DNA of 64,000 nt from contig NZ_JYHV01000007.1 of NCBI RefSeq assembly GCF_000952685.1, forward strand, positions 62,001 to 126,000, read 5' to 3'. The translations under genes were made by a program, and so were the position numbers. The notes under the pieces are model-generated. The model was not told the DNA's origin. It worked only from the letters and a program-made list of their open reading frames with translations, and searched no databases. The stretch's first letter is position 1, and every line of letters starts with the position of its first letter. Source of the stretch: Stutzerimonas stutzeri. GTDB taxonomy: Bacteria; Pseudomonadota; Gammaproteobacteria; Pseudomonadales; Pseudomonadaceae. This document shows, in pieces, positions 32,482-40,422 of this stretch.

Positions 32482-33286
32482 CGAGTGCGAGCTCCTTTAT
32501 GAAGTGTCGGTGCAGATGGTCGTTGAGTCGCCGCGAGGCGATGGGCGCCGCTCCCTGTGCGGCGAAGGCCTGTGGGTCGATATCCTCACCGACGCGCAGG
32601 TGGAAGTGAAAACGTCTTGCCGGAATGCGATACCAGGGCTCGGCCTTGGTCAGGGTCGTTGGCGTCACGCTGATGACCACGGGTGTCACCAGGCGCGCGC
32701 CACGCAGGGCGATGGATGCCGCGCCGCGATGGAACTGCGGTGCCTGCCCAGGCGTGGTGCGAGTGCCTTCGGGAAAGATAATCAGCGTCTGGCCCTGTTG
32801 CAGTGCTTCGGCGGCTTCATCGAGCATCTCGGCGCTGCCGTTGTTGCTGATGTATCGCGAGGCACGGATCGGCCCGCGAGTGAAGGGGTTGTCCCAGAGG
32901 CTCTGCTTGACTACGCAATTGGCGTCGCGGATCAGCGCGATCAGCACCACCACGTCGATCAGCGACGGATGGTTGGCGATCACCAACTGTCCAGGGCGGC
33001 CGAGGCGCTCGGCGCCTTCGACTTCGTAGGTCAGCACGCCGCTGCGATACATGAACTGGACGAATAGCCAGAACAGCCGGCTCACGGTCTGACGTGCCCG
33101 ACGGCGGCGCGTGGCGTGATCGCCAGGCAGCAGGCCAAGCAAGGGAAAGACGAGTAGCCGCAGACAGAGCCCGCCGAGACCGAACAGGGCGAACGATAAT
33201 CCGGTCGCGATCAGACGCCATAGCCATGGCGCGCTGGGACGCTTGTTCAATGAGTCTGCTGCCAGTTCCATTGGCGTCTCTTCCAT
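32462..33286 (-). CDS. 1-acyl-glycerol-3-phosphate acyltransferase-like (PlsC family, ApeD position)
   Basis: 274 aa; two N-terminal hydrophobic segments (about 22-55), then the PlsC motifs NHPSLID (His-x4-Asp), a RYISNNG segment and FPEGTR. It probably acylates a lipid anchor for the polyene rather than serving general phospholipid synthesis. Its start (33286, or 33271) overlaps the chain-length-factor gene by 25-40 bp. Confidence 0.88.
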   Translation of the reverse strand: MEETPMELAADSLNKRPSAPWLWRLIATGLSFALFGLGGLCLRLLVFPLLGLLPGDHATRRRRARQTVSRLFWLFVQFMYRSGVLTYEVEGAERLGRPGQLVIANHPSLIDVVVLIALIRDANCVVKQSLWDNPFTRGPIRASRYISNNGSAEMLDEAAEALQQGQTLIIFPEGTRTTPGQAPQFHRGAASIALRGARLVTPVVISVTPTTLTKAEPWYRIPARRFHFHLRVGEDIDPQAFAAQGAAPIASRRLNDHLHRHFIKELALDEPTAA

Positions 33287-33978
33287 TGATGTTTGAAGGT
33301 GGCTTGGCCGTTGAGCAGTGCGCAGACCAGCTCGATTGCGTGCGGTCGCGGTCGCGGAGTGGCGTCGTCACCGGCGGCTTCGAGGCTCAATTGCCAAGAG
33401 CGGCCCGGCTTGAGCAACAGCGCCACGGCATAGGGAAAACTGACGTCGCTGATCCAGGGTCGATAGACGGCGGGAGTTTGGTCTTCGGCAACTACCACCA
33501 GCACGGCCGGCGCGCCTTCGCCGAGCAGCATGGACGCCTCGAGCACTGCATGTTCCAGGCCGTCGCCTTCGGCGGCGAGCGCGGTCATCTCGCTGGTGTC
33601 TTGCTGTTGAATCGACCAGAGGCCGATGACCGCGTTGTGCACCGACAGGCTGAATTGAGTGGGAGAAAGGGGTTCGCCACCTGCCAGATCATTGAGGAGG
33701 GCAAAAGTGCGTGCGGTTTCTCCGTGGCGCGAGGCATACACCATGGGCATCGGCGGCTGCCCGGCGGCCAGCGGTGCAGCCACGGCGAACACCATGCGTG
33801 CCAATCGGCTGAGCCGTCGACGTTGCATGGCGGGCAGGAAGCTGACGTCCGGCTGTGCGTCGCTGCTTTCGAGGTCGTATGAATCCCGAGCCCAAATCGC
33901 CCAGTCATCAGCGAGTGCCAGACCTGGAGCCCAGGCCTGCCATTGATCGATATCGAATTGAATCACGCGTGAACTCAC
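33247..33978 (-). CDS. Beta-ketoacyl synthase-like chain-length factor (ApeC position)
   Basis: 243-aa N-terminal-type ketosynthase domain that lacks the catalytic cysteine; the family pairs with a true ketosynthase and sets chain length. Start is a GTG at 33978 (another GTG lies 12 bp inside). It is the first gene of the minus-strand pigment operon, so the operon promoter should lie in 33979-34224. Confidence 0.85.
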   Translation of the reverse strand: MSSRVIQFDIDQWQAWAPGLALADDWAIWARDSYDLESSDAQPDVSFLPAMQRRRLSRLARMVFAVAAPLAAGQPPMPMVYASRHGETARTFALLNDLAGGEPLSPTQFSLSVHNAVIGLWSIQQQDTSEMTALAAEGDGLEHAVLEASMLLGEGAPAVLVVVAEDQTPAVYRPWISDVSFPYAVALLLKPGRSWQLSLEAAGDDATPRPRPHAIELVCALLNGQATFKHQWKRRQWNWQQTH

Positions 33979-34044
33979 CGGCTCGTCCTCGAGCCTTGTT
34001 ATTGGCGTGTCGACGTCCCTGTAAAGCGACTATCGGTAAATGTC

Positions 34045-34081
34045 TGCCGTGAAAATGGCGGCATTATCCGATCGTGATCGG
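34045..34081. promoter_or_regulatory. Palindromes upstream of the pigment operon
   Basis: Two inverted repeats lie 67-103 bp before the first pigment gene: TGCCG...CGGCA (34045-34063) and CCGATC-GT-GATCGG (34068-34081). They are possible operators for the large operon. No regulator gene is embedded in the cluster. A -10/-35 pair could not be assigned with confidence. Confidence 0.35.
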
Positions 34082-34224
34082 GCTGAGGCAAACGTTGCTT
34101 GAAATATCCTGATAAGAGGTAGGCTGCATTCCCGGAACCAGAAGCCAAACCTGTGGTCTGTAGCTGGTTTTACGTGCCTTCGCCGTTACGCAGGGTGCAT
34201 CGGACTTGCACCGTTAGGTGGTTC

Positions 34225-34665
34225 TCAGGACGTGATCACGCCCTGCTGCTGGATCCACGCCAACAATTGCGGCAACGGCAGTGCGCCGCTTTGGCGTGAA
34301 ATCTCCCGCCCTTGCTTGAACAGGATCAGACTCGGAATCGAGCGAACGCCGAGCTGGGCCGACAGCTGCGGGTTGGCTTCGCTGTCCAGCTTGGCCAGCC
34401 GGCAGCGGCCCCGCAACTGCGCAGCCGCCTGTTCGAAGATCGGCGCGAAACTGCGACACGGCCCGCACCAGCTCGCCCATACGTCCACCAGTAACGGCAA
34501 GTCGCCCTTGATTTGATTGGCGAAGCTCGCCTGGCTCAGTTCGAACGGGGTGTCGCTCAATACCGCGGCTTTGCAACGGCCGCAGCGCGGTCCCTCAGTC
34601 AATCGGCCGGCGGGGATGCGGTTGAGCCCAGCGCAGTGCGCACAGGGGACGACGAGGGCGCTCAT
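34225..34665 (-). CDS. trxC: Thioredoxin 2 (zinc-binding)
   Basis: Cytoplasmic disulfide reductase of 146 aa. N-terminal zinc ribbon CAHC...CGRC (about residues 8-36) and active site WASWCGPCR. The ATG at 34665 gives the conserved MSALVVPCAHC start; the track of sense codons extends five residues further upstream without support. It is a single gene transcribed toward the pigment operon. Confidence 0.94.
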   Translation of the reverse strand: MSALVVPCAHCAGLNRIPAGRLTEGPRCGRCKAAVLSDTPFELSQASFANQIKGDLPLLVDVWASWCGPCRSFAPIFEQAAAQLRGRCRLAKLDSEANPQLSAQLGVRSIPSLILFKQGREISRQSGALPLPQLLAWIQQQGVITS

Positions 34666-34847
34666 AGATAATCTCCACACGGTGACATGCCGACTATTTA
34701 AGTGGAGGCGTGCGGTGGGATATCAAGTCTGCAGCTGAAGTCCAGATGGCTGGTTCGCTGTCGCCTGCGGCGCCATGGCTGCCTCACGTTCAGTACCAGC
34801 AGTGCCAGTTGGCCCGACCGCCTCCGGTAGCGCATTGCTCTGGCACC

Positions 34848-35795
34848 TCAGGACCTGCGCTCTCCCGATGATGCCCGATGCATCCCGGTGAGCAGCGGCA
34901 TGCGCTGGCGGATCAGTTCGCCGAACAACCGCAGTTTCGCGGGATAGCGGCGTGCATAGGGGTAGATCAGGTATACCGGCAACGGCGCCGCCTGCCATTG
35001 CGGTACCAACTGCACCAAACGACCTTCGGCAATGTCCTGGGCCACGATCCAGGCCGAGCAGACGCAGGCGCCGAGTCCCGCCAGTGCCGAGTTGCGCAAG
35101 GCGTAGAGGCTGTCGGTGCTCACGCGGGGTTGGATGGTGAAGCGATGGTGCTGGCCGTCGGTCAAACAGGTCAGGGCGACCTCGTCGTGGTAGTAGGTGC
35201 GCAGAGCTAGCCACGGCAGTTGCGCGAGTTCCTCGGCGGATGCTGGCATAGGCCGGTCGCCCAGCAGCGTCGGCGAGGCGACCACGATCCGTGGAACCTC
35301 GCCGAGAGGGATGGCCACGACGGCGGGGTCATCCACCACTCCGACCTGAATCGCGCAATCGATGGCCTCGGCAACGAAGTCCGGTCGTCGGTCGTGGAGC
35401 AACCATTCGACCGCCACTTTCGAATGGCGACCCAGGTATTCGCTCAGCGGCGCGATCAGTTGGTCCTGGCCAAAGGCGTGCGGGACCTGGACGCGCAGCG
35501 TGCCACGCGGCTCGTCTCGGGCGCCCTGCAGCTCGGCCTCCATCTCCTGCCAGCTTTCCAGCAACGCCTTGCCGTAGCCATAGCAGCGCTCGCCATCGCC
35601 GGTCAGCTGCATGCTGTGGGTGGATCGCTGCAGCAGCTGTAAGCCCAGCGATCGCTCCAGGGCCTGGAGGCGGCGGCTGATGGTCGGTTGGGTGGTCTTG
35701 AGCTGCTCGGCGGCGGCCGAGAGGCTGCCGGCCTCGACGATCCGAACGAAGGTACGCAGCAGTTCGAGTCGATCGATTGATGTGTTTCCAGTCAT
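34848..35795 (-). CDS. LysR-family transcriptional regulator
   Basis: 315 aa. N-terminal winged helix-turn-helix (LRTFVRIVEAGSLSAAAEQL, then TTQPTISRRLQALE, about residues 11-50) and a periplasmic-binding-like effector domain. It is divergent from the MFS gene starting 95 bp away, so it probably controls that exporter and itself. The ATG at 35795 is chosen; 41 extra in-frame codons upstream would overlap the divergent promoter. Confidence 0.92.
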   Translation of the reverse strand: MTGNTSIDRLELLRTFVRIVEAGSLSAAAEQLKTTQPTISRRLQALERSLGLQLLQRSTHSMQLTGDGERCYGYGKALLESWQEMEAELQGARDEPRGTLRVQVPHAFGQDQLIAPLSEYLGRHSKVAVEWLLHDRRPDFVAEAIDCAIQVGVVDDPAVVAIPLGEVPRIVVASPTLLGDRPMPASAEELAQLPWLALRTYYHDEVALTCLTDGQHHRFTIQPRVSTDSLYALRNSALAGLGACVCSAWIVAQDIAEGRLVQLVPQWQAAPLPVYLIYPYARRYPAKLRLFGELIRQRMPLLTGMHRASSGERRS

Positions 35796-35890
35796 GCGCG
35801 TGACGTATATCAGATTTGCCGTGAAGCCTACTACAGGGCCCTGCTTCACGCTAAGACAATGACACCCTCGCAAACAGAACGGATTTTGCC

Positions 35891-37105
35891 ATGACTTCCA
35901 TGCAGAAGGCGTATGCACCCGCCCCGCTCAAGGAACCATCCCGCGCCATGGTCGCCCTTCTGGCCACCGGAGCCGGGCTTAGCGTCGCCACGCTCTATTA
36001 CAGCCAGCCGATGCTGGGTGTGCTGGGGCCTGACATAAACGCCAGCGAAAGCGCCATCGGCATGGTGCCGATGCTTACCCAGCTAGGCTATGCGTTGGGG
36101 ATCCTGCTGCTGGCTCCGCTGGGTGATCGTTACGATCGGCGAAAGATCATTCTGTTCAAGGCCGTGGCGTTGACGCTGGCGCTGCTGCTCAGCGGTTTTG
36201 CGCCCGGGGTCGGCTGGTTGCTGATCGGCAGTCTCGCCATCGGATTGTCGGCAACCGTCGCGCAGGACATCGTGCCAGCGGCGGCAACGCTGGCGCCCGA
36301 AGCCCAGCGCGGCAAAATCGTAGGAACGGTAATGACCGGCCTGTTGCTGGGCATCCTGTTGTCCCGGGTGATGAGCGGCGTGGTGGCGGAGCAGTTCGGC
36401 TGGCGTACGGTATATGGACTTGCCGCGGTTTCGATCTCGCTGGTCTGCCTCGGGGCCTGGCGCAGCCTACCGCGTTTTGCGCCGACCACCTCGCTGGGTT
36501 ATGGCGCACTGCTTGGGTCGATGTTTCAGCTCTGGTTGCGCCATCCGGCGCTGCGTCGTGCCGCCTTTGCCCAGGGCTTGTTATCGGTGGCATTCAGCGC
36601 ATTCTGGTCGACCCTGGCGGTGATGCTGCACGGCAGCTTCGGATTGGGTAGCGCGGCGGCTGGCGCCTTCGGTTTGGCTGGTGCGGCTGGCGCCCTGGCC
36701 GCACCCTTGGCCGGGCGACTGGCCGATCGCCGCGGCCCGGAGCGTGTCACCCGCCTGGGAGCGGGCTTGTCCGCCGCGTCGTTCGCAGTGATGGGATTGG
36801 CGGGTGCACTACCTTTCGACGTGCAGTTGGGACTGATCATACTGGCCGCCATCGGTTTCGATTTCGGCGTACAGGCGACACTCGTGGCTCACCAGACGAT
36901 GGTCTACGGAATCGAACCGGCTGCCCGCAGCCGCCTGAATGCGGTGCTGTTTACCGGCGTGTTCATTGGCATGGCGCTGGGTGCGGGCCTGGGTAGCCTC
37001 GTGTTGGCTCAGTGGGGATGGCCCGCGGTTATGGTAGTGGCGACCCTGGCATCAGTTGGTGCGCTGGTCGTACGGCTGGGGGCTGGCAAGAGGCTGCGCA
37101 GCTAG
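35891..37105 (+). CDS. MFS transporter
   Basis: 404-aa major facilitator with twelve predicted helices and the loop 2-3 signature GDRYDRRKI (about residues 78-86), repeated as RLADRRGPERV between helices 8 and 9. Drug/metabolite efflux type; substrate unknown. Paired head-to-head with the LysR gene. Confidence 0.92.
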   Translation: MTSMQKAYAPAPLKEPSRAMVALLATGAGLSVATLYYSQPMLGVLGPDINASESAIGMVPMLTQLGYALGILLLAPLGDRYDRRKIILFKAVALTLALLLSGFAPGVGWLLIGSLAIGLSATVAQDIVPAAATLAPEAQRGKIVGTVMTGLLLGILLSRVMSGVVAEQFGWRTVYGLAAVSISLVCLGAWRSLPRFAPTTSLGYGALLGSMFQLWLRHPALRRAAFAQGLLSVAFSAFWSTLAVMLHGSFGLGSAAAGAFGLAGAAGALAAPLAGRLADRRGPERVTRLGAGLSAASFAVMGLAGALPFDVQLGLIILAAIGFDFGVQATLVAHQTMVYGIEPAARSRLNAVLFTGVFIGMALGAGLGSLVLAQWGWPAVMVVATLASVGALVVRLGAGKRLRS

Positions 37106-37285
37106 TCAGCGAGGGGAGGGAGTGTGCCTCGGCAGTCTCCAAAGCAGGACTTATGCTTGATGCCGGCTCCTCTCGAACAAGGATTCAATGCTCGTTAAGG
37201 TCGTTATCGCGTGCCACATGCACGAGAGGAGGTGAGCGACGCAGAACGGGCACCTCGCTGGCCCGGCATGATCAGCTGGATTCCC

Positions 37286-37459
37286 TCAGCTATCTGCCAG
37301 AGCCAGCTCGCTGATCAGCATTCCGCACGACACTCGGAAAAGCTGATCCCCTCGCCTGATCGTAAGCGGCCGCCTGGCCGCGATCACCGCTCCCCTGTCG
37401 AGCATGCGATCGATGTGAGTGCGCAACTGATGGTATTGCCTGGTGTAGTCCCGGTTCAT
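37286..37459 (-). CDS. Hypothetical small protein, 57 aa
   Basis: Starts MNRDYTRQYHQLRTHIDRML, basic and soluble, no recognised domain. A perfect-looking GGAGGG lies 5 nt before the ATG at 37459, which decides this start over a longer frame reaching 37579. It stands alone between the MFS gene and the island. Confidence 0.55.
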   Translation of the reverse strand: MNRDYTRQYHQLRTHIDRMLDRGAVIAARRPLTIRRGDQLFRVSCGMLISELALADS

Positions 37460-37669
37460 GTAGCCCTCCGCTGCTATGCCTAAATCGGTGGCCCGCGAAA
37501 TAGGACAAACAATGAACCGATTCGTTGACGCGCAAACCGATATTTGCTTTTTGTCATTCGTCGGGGCATTGGCGAGCACGCATCCGCAGCGTTGGTATCA
37601 GAACCAATAATCTGTAATATCAGTTCGCCATCGCGGCCGAAAGGCCACCCACTCGACTGAGAAAACACT

Positions 37670-37858
37670 ATGAATGCTCAAGCTATCCCAGTGTTGATCG
37701 CTTTCCTGGCCATAGCCTGTGTGGCAGCGTTCTTGCTGCGGCGCGCATTCACCGCATTGAATCGCCAACAGATCAAGCCCGGCGCTGAGCGCATACAGAC
37801 GCCGCACACTCGTGGCGGGCGGCAAGACAACCTCATGGACTCCCGTTCTGCTCCGTAG
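37670..37858 (+). CDS. Possible small membrane protein, 62 aa
   Basis: One strong hydrophobic helix (about residues 5-25, VLIAFLAIACVAAFLL) followed by a basic tail. No clear ribosome site and no recognised family. It is kept because composition and topology are those of a real single-span small protein. Confidence 0.35.
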   Translation: MNAQAIPVLIAFLAIACVAAFLLRRAFTALNRQQIKPGAERIQTPHTRGGRQDNLMDSRSAP

Positions 37859-37983
37859 CAAAAACGCCCCAAGCCTGGACTTCGTGCGAACACTCGCATT
37901 GGCCCATCGACGCTGTGCTCAGTCGCCTGTTTACTGGGTGCGGTCGTCAGAAAGCGGTGACCTCCCCACTTTGACTCATCTAT

Positions 37984-38043
37984 GCGCGGCTTTGGATGTG
38001 GTGGCCCCCACGGACTCGAGCCCTGGACCAAAGGATTATGAGT
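37984..38043 (-). pseudogene. Displaced 3' part of tRNA-Ile2 and its terminator stem (decayed)
   Basis: About 60 bases align to 53171-53231 with a handful of substitutions and one indel. They cover half of the tRNA terminator stem (GCGCGGCTTT), the CCA end, acceptor, T-arm and anticodon region. This is the original chromosomal 3' end of the tRNA, pushed 15 kb away when the island inserted. The changes break acceptor pairing (GGCCCCC instead of GGGCCCA), as expected once function was lost. Confidence 0.75.
38024..38043. repeat. Left attachment core of the genomic island
   Basis: TGGACCAAAGGATTATGAGT is identical to 53212-53231. Identity stops exactly after the anticodon stem on the island side (AGT then TGCC here, AGT then CCTC in the intact tRNA), which marks the recombination boundary. 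Confidence 0.8.
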
Positions 38044-38382
38044 TGCCTAGAAACGCCGCAAACCCAGTAAAACCGTGAGCAGCTCAGCGCAGGTAAAATA
38101 AGCTGAAAGCAGCGTCGTTACTGGGCTTGAGCGAAGTTTCGCAAAAGTGACACAAGCTAGGCAGTGTACCGCCAGTGTACTGTTTTTTCGAGGACGCTTA
38201 CCGATTTGAGGATTCTTCCACATCCTCGAGGGGCATAGCGCGTGTTTCCCCAGTGTCTGACTTCTCGATAAGAAGTGCTATTAGAACAAGCGAACTTGGC
38301 ATAAGGGGCAGGTTAGTCTGGACGCTGCTTCAGCGGCACCGGGATGGCCGAGACGTTCGATATGAGATCTTTAACATCTGGC
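38044..38382. other. Non-coding left end of the island
   Basis: No convincing gene. It contains a direct repeat CAGTGTAC at 38162-38181 (CAGTGTAC-CGC-CAGTGTAC type) followed by a T-run. Similar TGTACC words occur at the integrase end (53092-53113), so these may be integrase or excisionase arm sites. Confidence 0.4.
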
Positions 38383-38411
38383 TTGAATTAGTGATGTCGC
38401 TTTGATAGCGT
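38383..38411 (+). promoter_or_regulatory. Candidate promoter of the retron RNA
   Basis: TTGAAT (38383-38388), 17-bp spacer, TAGCGT (38406-38411). The predicted transcription start, about 7 nt on, coincides with the first base of the retron inverted repeat at 38418, which supports it. Confidence 0.5.
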
Positions 38412-38417
38412 CGTCCT

Positions 38418-38542
38418 TGGCTTATGGGCAGATTTTGGATCGCGGATCGCGATCAGTGAAAACAATGTCCGAAAGGACTGCCCGATGAGACTTGTCGACT
38501 TTTGACGGTCCCTCCAGTTTGCGTAGGAGTGCCCATAAGCCA
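38418..38542 (+). ncRNA. Retron msr-msd RNA (Ec67-like)
   Basis: Template and primer RNA of a retron. The ends are a perfect 13-nt inverted repeat, a1 TGGCTTATGGGCA (38418-38430) and a2 TGCCCATAAGCCA (38530-38542). Directly after a1 the RNA reads GATTTT, placing a candidate branching guanosine at 38431. msr hairpins: GATCGC/GCGATC (38438-38443 with 38449-38454) and GTCC-GAAA-GGAC (38467-38478, a GNRA tetraloop). The template would be about 38480-38529, so the msDNA should start CTCCTACGC. As recalled, the Ec67 retron has the same GCAGATTT after a1 and GGAGTGCC before a2. It lies 28 bp upstream of the reverse transcriptase start. Confidence 0.82.
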
Positions 38543-38570
38543 CCCTTCCCCCTCAGCTCAGTGCCGCACA

Positions 38571-40400
38571 ATGAGAAAAGTCGATGCTCTTCGGGCAGTT
38601 CGAACAAAGCCTGAACTCGCGCTGCTTTTAGGAGTTAAAGCCTCCGCTCTTACGTATCTGTTGTATGTGTTGAAACCTTCTACGCAGTACACCAGTTTTA
38701 ATATTGCTAAGAAAAGCGGCGGAATACGAAAAATTAACTCTCCGTCTGAGCGGCTCAAGGCTGTTCAGTCGTCGCTCTCTACGCTTTTACAAGATTGCAT
38801 TGACGAAATTAATAAAGCAAAGCCGCCGCGCGCGCCAAAAGGAATGTTTGCGAAAACCGATAGGCTTTCAGATGGTAAGAGAGCGAAGCGGGTGGAGTAT
38901 GTCTATACCTCAACGTTGTCTCATGGTTTCGTGCGCAAGAGATCAATTATTACAAACGCTTTGATGCATCTAAATAAGAATAGCGTTCTAAATATCGATA
39001 TAAAGGATTTTTTTGAGAGCTTTAATTTTGGAAGGGTTAGAGGTTTTTTCATAAAAAATAATAACTTCCGTCTTCGTCCGGATGTCGCTACTGTAATTGC
39101 GCAAATTGCTTGCTACGATAATAAATTGCCGCAAGGGAGTCCTTGCTCTCCAGTCATAACTAATCTGATTACGCATAGCTTGGATATCAGGTTGGCGGCA
39201 CTCGCAAGGAAAAATTCTTGCACGTATTCGCGATATGCAGATGATATAACTTTCTCTACGAGAGAAAAGGTTTTCCCTTCAAATCTTGTAAGATGGGATT
39301 CTGAAGGCTACGTATATGGTGATGATCTTGAGAGTGAGTTTGCTCGGGCGGGGCTGAAGCTAAATAAAAAGAAAACACGGATTCAGTATAAGGATTCTCG
39401 TCAAGATGTTACTGGTCTGGTGGTGAATAGAAAGCCTAATGTGAAGTGTGAGTATTGGCGAACGGTAAAATCTCAGTGTCATTTACTTTTTAGGACCGGA
39501 AAGTTCGCTATAAAAGACGGCGATGAAATCAAAGATGGCAGCATATTTGAGTTAGAGGGTCGTCTGAATTTTATTGATCAGGTTGACTATTATAATCGTC
39601 TGCGGCAAAAGATTCCGCTGAATCCAGAGTATGCACTGGCTAATCATAAGTTAAATACTCGTGGGCTTCTTAGTGGTAGGGAGCGAACTTTTAGCAGGTT
39701 TTTGTATTATCGAGCATTTTACGGTAACGATAAGCCTACGATTCTTTGTGAGGGAAAGACTGACAACGTATACATAAGATCAGCTATAAATAGACTCGCC
39801 GCTGAATATCCAAAGCTTGCGAGAGCCAAGACCTCAACCAAACCCTATGAGCTTTTGGTTTCTCTGTTTAAATATAATGAGCGGACAAGATTTCTTCTTC
39901 AATTATACGGTGGGTCTTCTTACCTTAAAGATTTCATAGAAACTTACGAAAAGCACTATGACTTTTATATGGCACCAAAGCCTGCCAATCCCGTTATTGT
40001 GATTCTAGATAATGATACAGGCTTTAACTCCATTGAGGTTTTGCTGAAAAGCAAAATGACGAACGCAGCTGTTTATCCGACGGGGCTCGGGGTTGCCGGG
40101 TACCGAAATTCGGATTTTATTCATGTGCTTCATAATCTTTATCTAGTGCTAACCCCTTTGGGTACAGCAAAAAGTACAGCAATTGAGGATCTGTTCACTC
40201 GGTCCACATTGAAAGAGATAGTCTCCGGAAAAACATTCAATCCATCAAATAAGATGGATCCTGCTAAAGAGTATGGAAAGGAGATATTTGCTAAGAAGGT
40301 CGTTTTGGCTAAAAAGGGAAATATTGATTTTGTAGGGTTTAGACCAATTTTGGATAGGCTTGTACAATGTATAGATCACTACGAGTCTATCAAGGGATAG
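38571..40400 (+). CDS. Retron reverse transcriptase fused to a TOPRIM domain (Ec67 type)
   Basis: 609 aa. The RT domain (about 1-310) shows the retron-specific NAxxH (NALMH, 129-133), catalytic Asp143 in NIDIKDFF, LPQGSPCSP (186-194), YADD (222-225) and the retron VTG motif (280-282). The C-terminal TOPRIM part (about 388-520) has the Glu in CEGKTD (394) and the DxD in VILDNDTG (480-482), a nuclease/topoisomerase-primase-like effector. An open frame continues upstream to a TTG at 38502, but that would read through the msd RNA, so the ATG at 38571 is chosen. Codon use is AT-rich compared with the chromosome. A 209-aa gene follows after 22 bp. Confidence 0.92.
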   Translation: MRKVDALRAVRTKPELALLLGVKASALTYLLYVLKPSTQYTSFNIAKKSGGIRKINSPSERLKAVQSSLSTLLQDCIDEINKAKPPRAPKGMFAKTDRLSDGKRAKRVEYVYTSTLSHGFVRKRSIITNALMHLNKNSVLNIDIKDFFESFNFGRVRGFFIKNNNFRLRPDVATVIAQIACYDNKLPQGSPCSPVITNLITHSLDIRLAALARKNSCTYSRYADDITFSTREKVFPSNLVRWDSEGYVYGDDLESEFARAGLKLNKKKTRIQYKDSRQDVTGLVVNRKPNVKCEYWRTVKSQCHLLFRTGKFAIKDGDEIKDGSIFELEGRLNFIDQVDYYNRLRQKIPLNPEYALANHKLNTRGLLSGRERTFSRFLYYRAFYGNDKPTILCEGKTDNVYIRSAINRLAAEYPKLARAKTSTKPYELLVSLFKYNERTRFLLQLYGGSSYLKDFIETYEKHYDFYMAPKPANPVIVILDNDTGFNSIEVLLKSKMTNAAVYPTGLGVAGYRNSDFIHVLHNLYLVLTPLGTAKSTAIEDLFTRSTLKEIVSGKTFNPSNKMDPAKEYGKEIFAKKVVLAKKGNIDFVGFRPILDRLVQCIDHYESIKG

Positions 40401-40422
40401 CCACTGGCTAGCGGCAAGGATT

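Noticed and set aside
38175-38405. 76-codon frame before the retron
   Set aside because: It begins in a possible arm-site repeat, has no ribosome site and overlaps the retron promoter; composition is not coding-like.
38502-38570. TTG-started N-terminal extension of the reverse transcriptase
   Set aside because: It would be translated from the msd/a2 part of the retron RNA; the ATG at 38571 gives the normal retron RT N-terminus.
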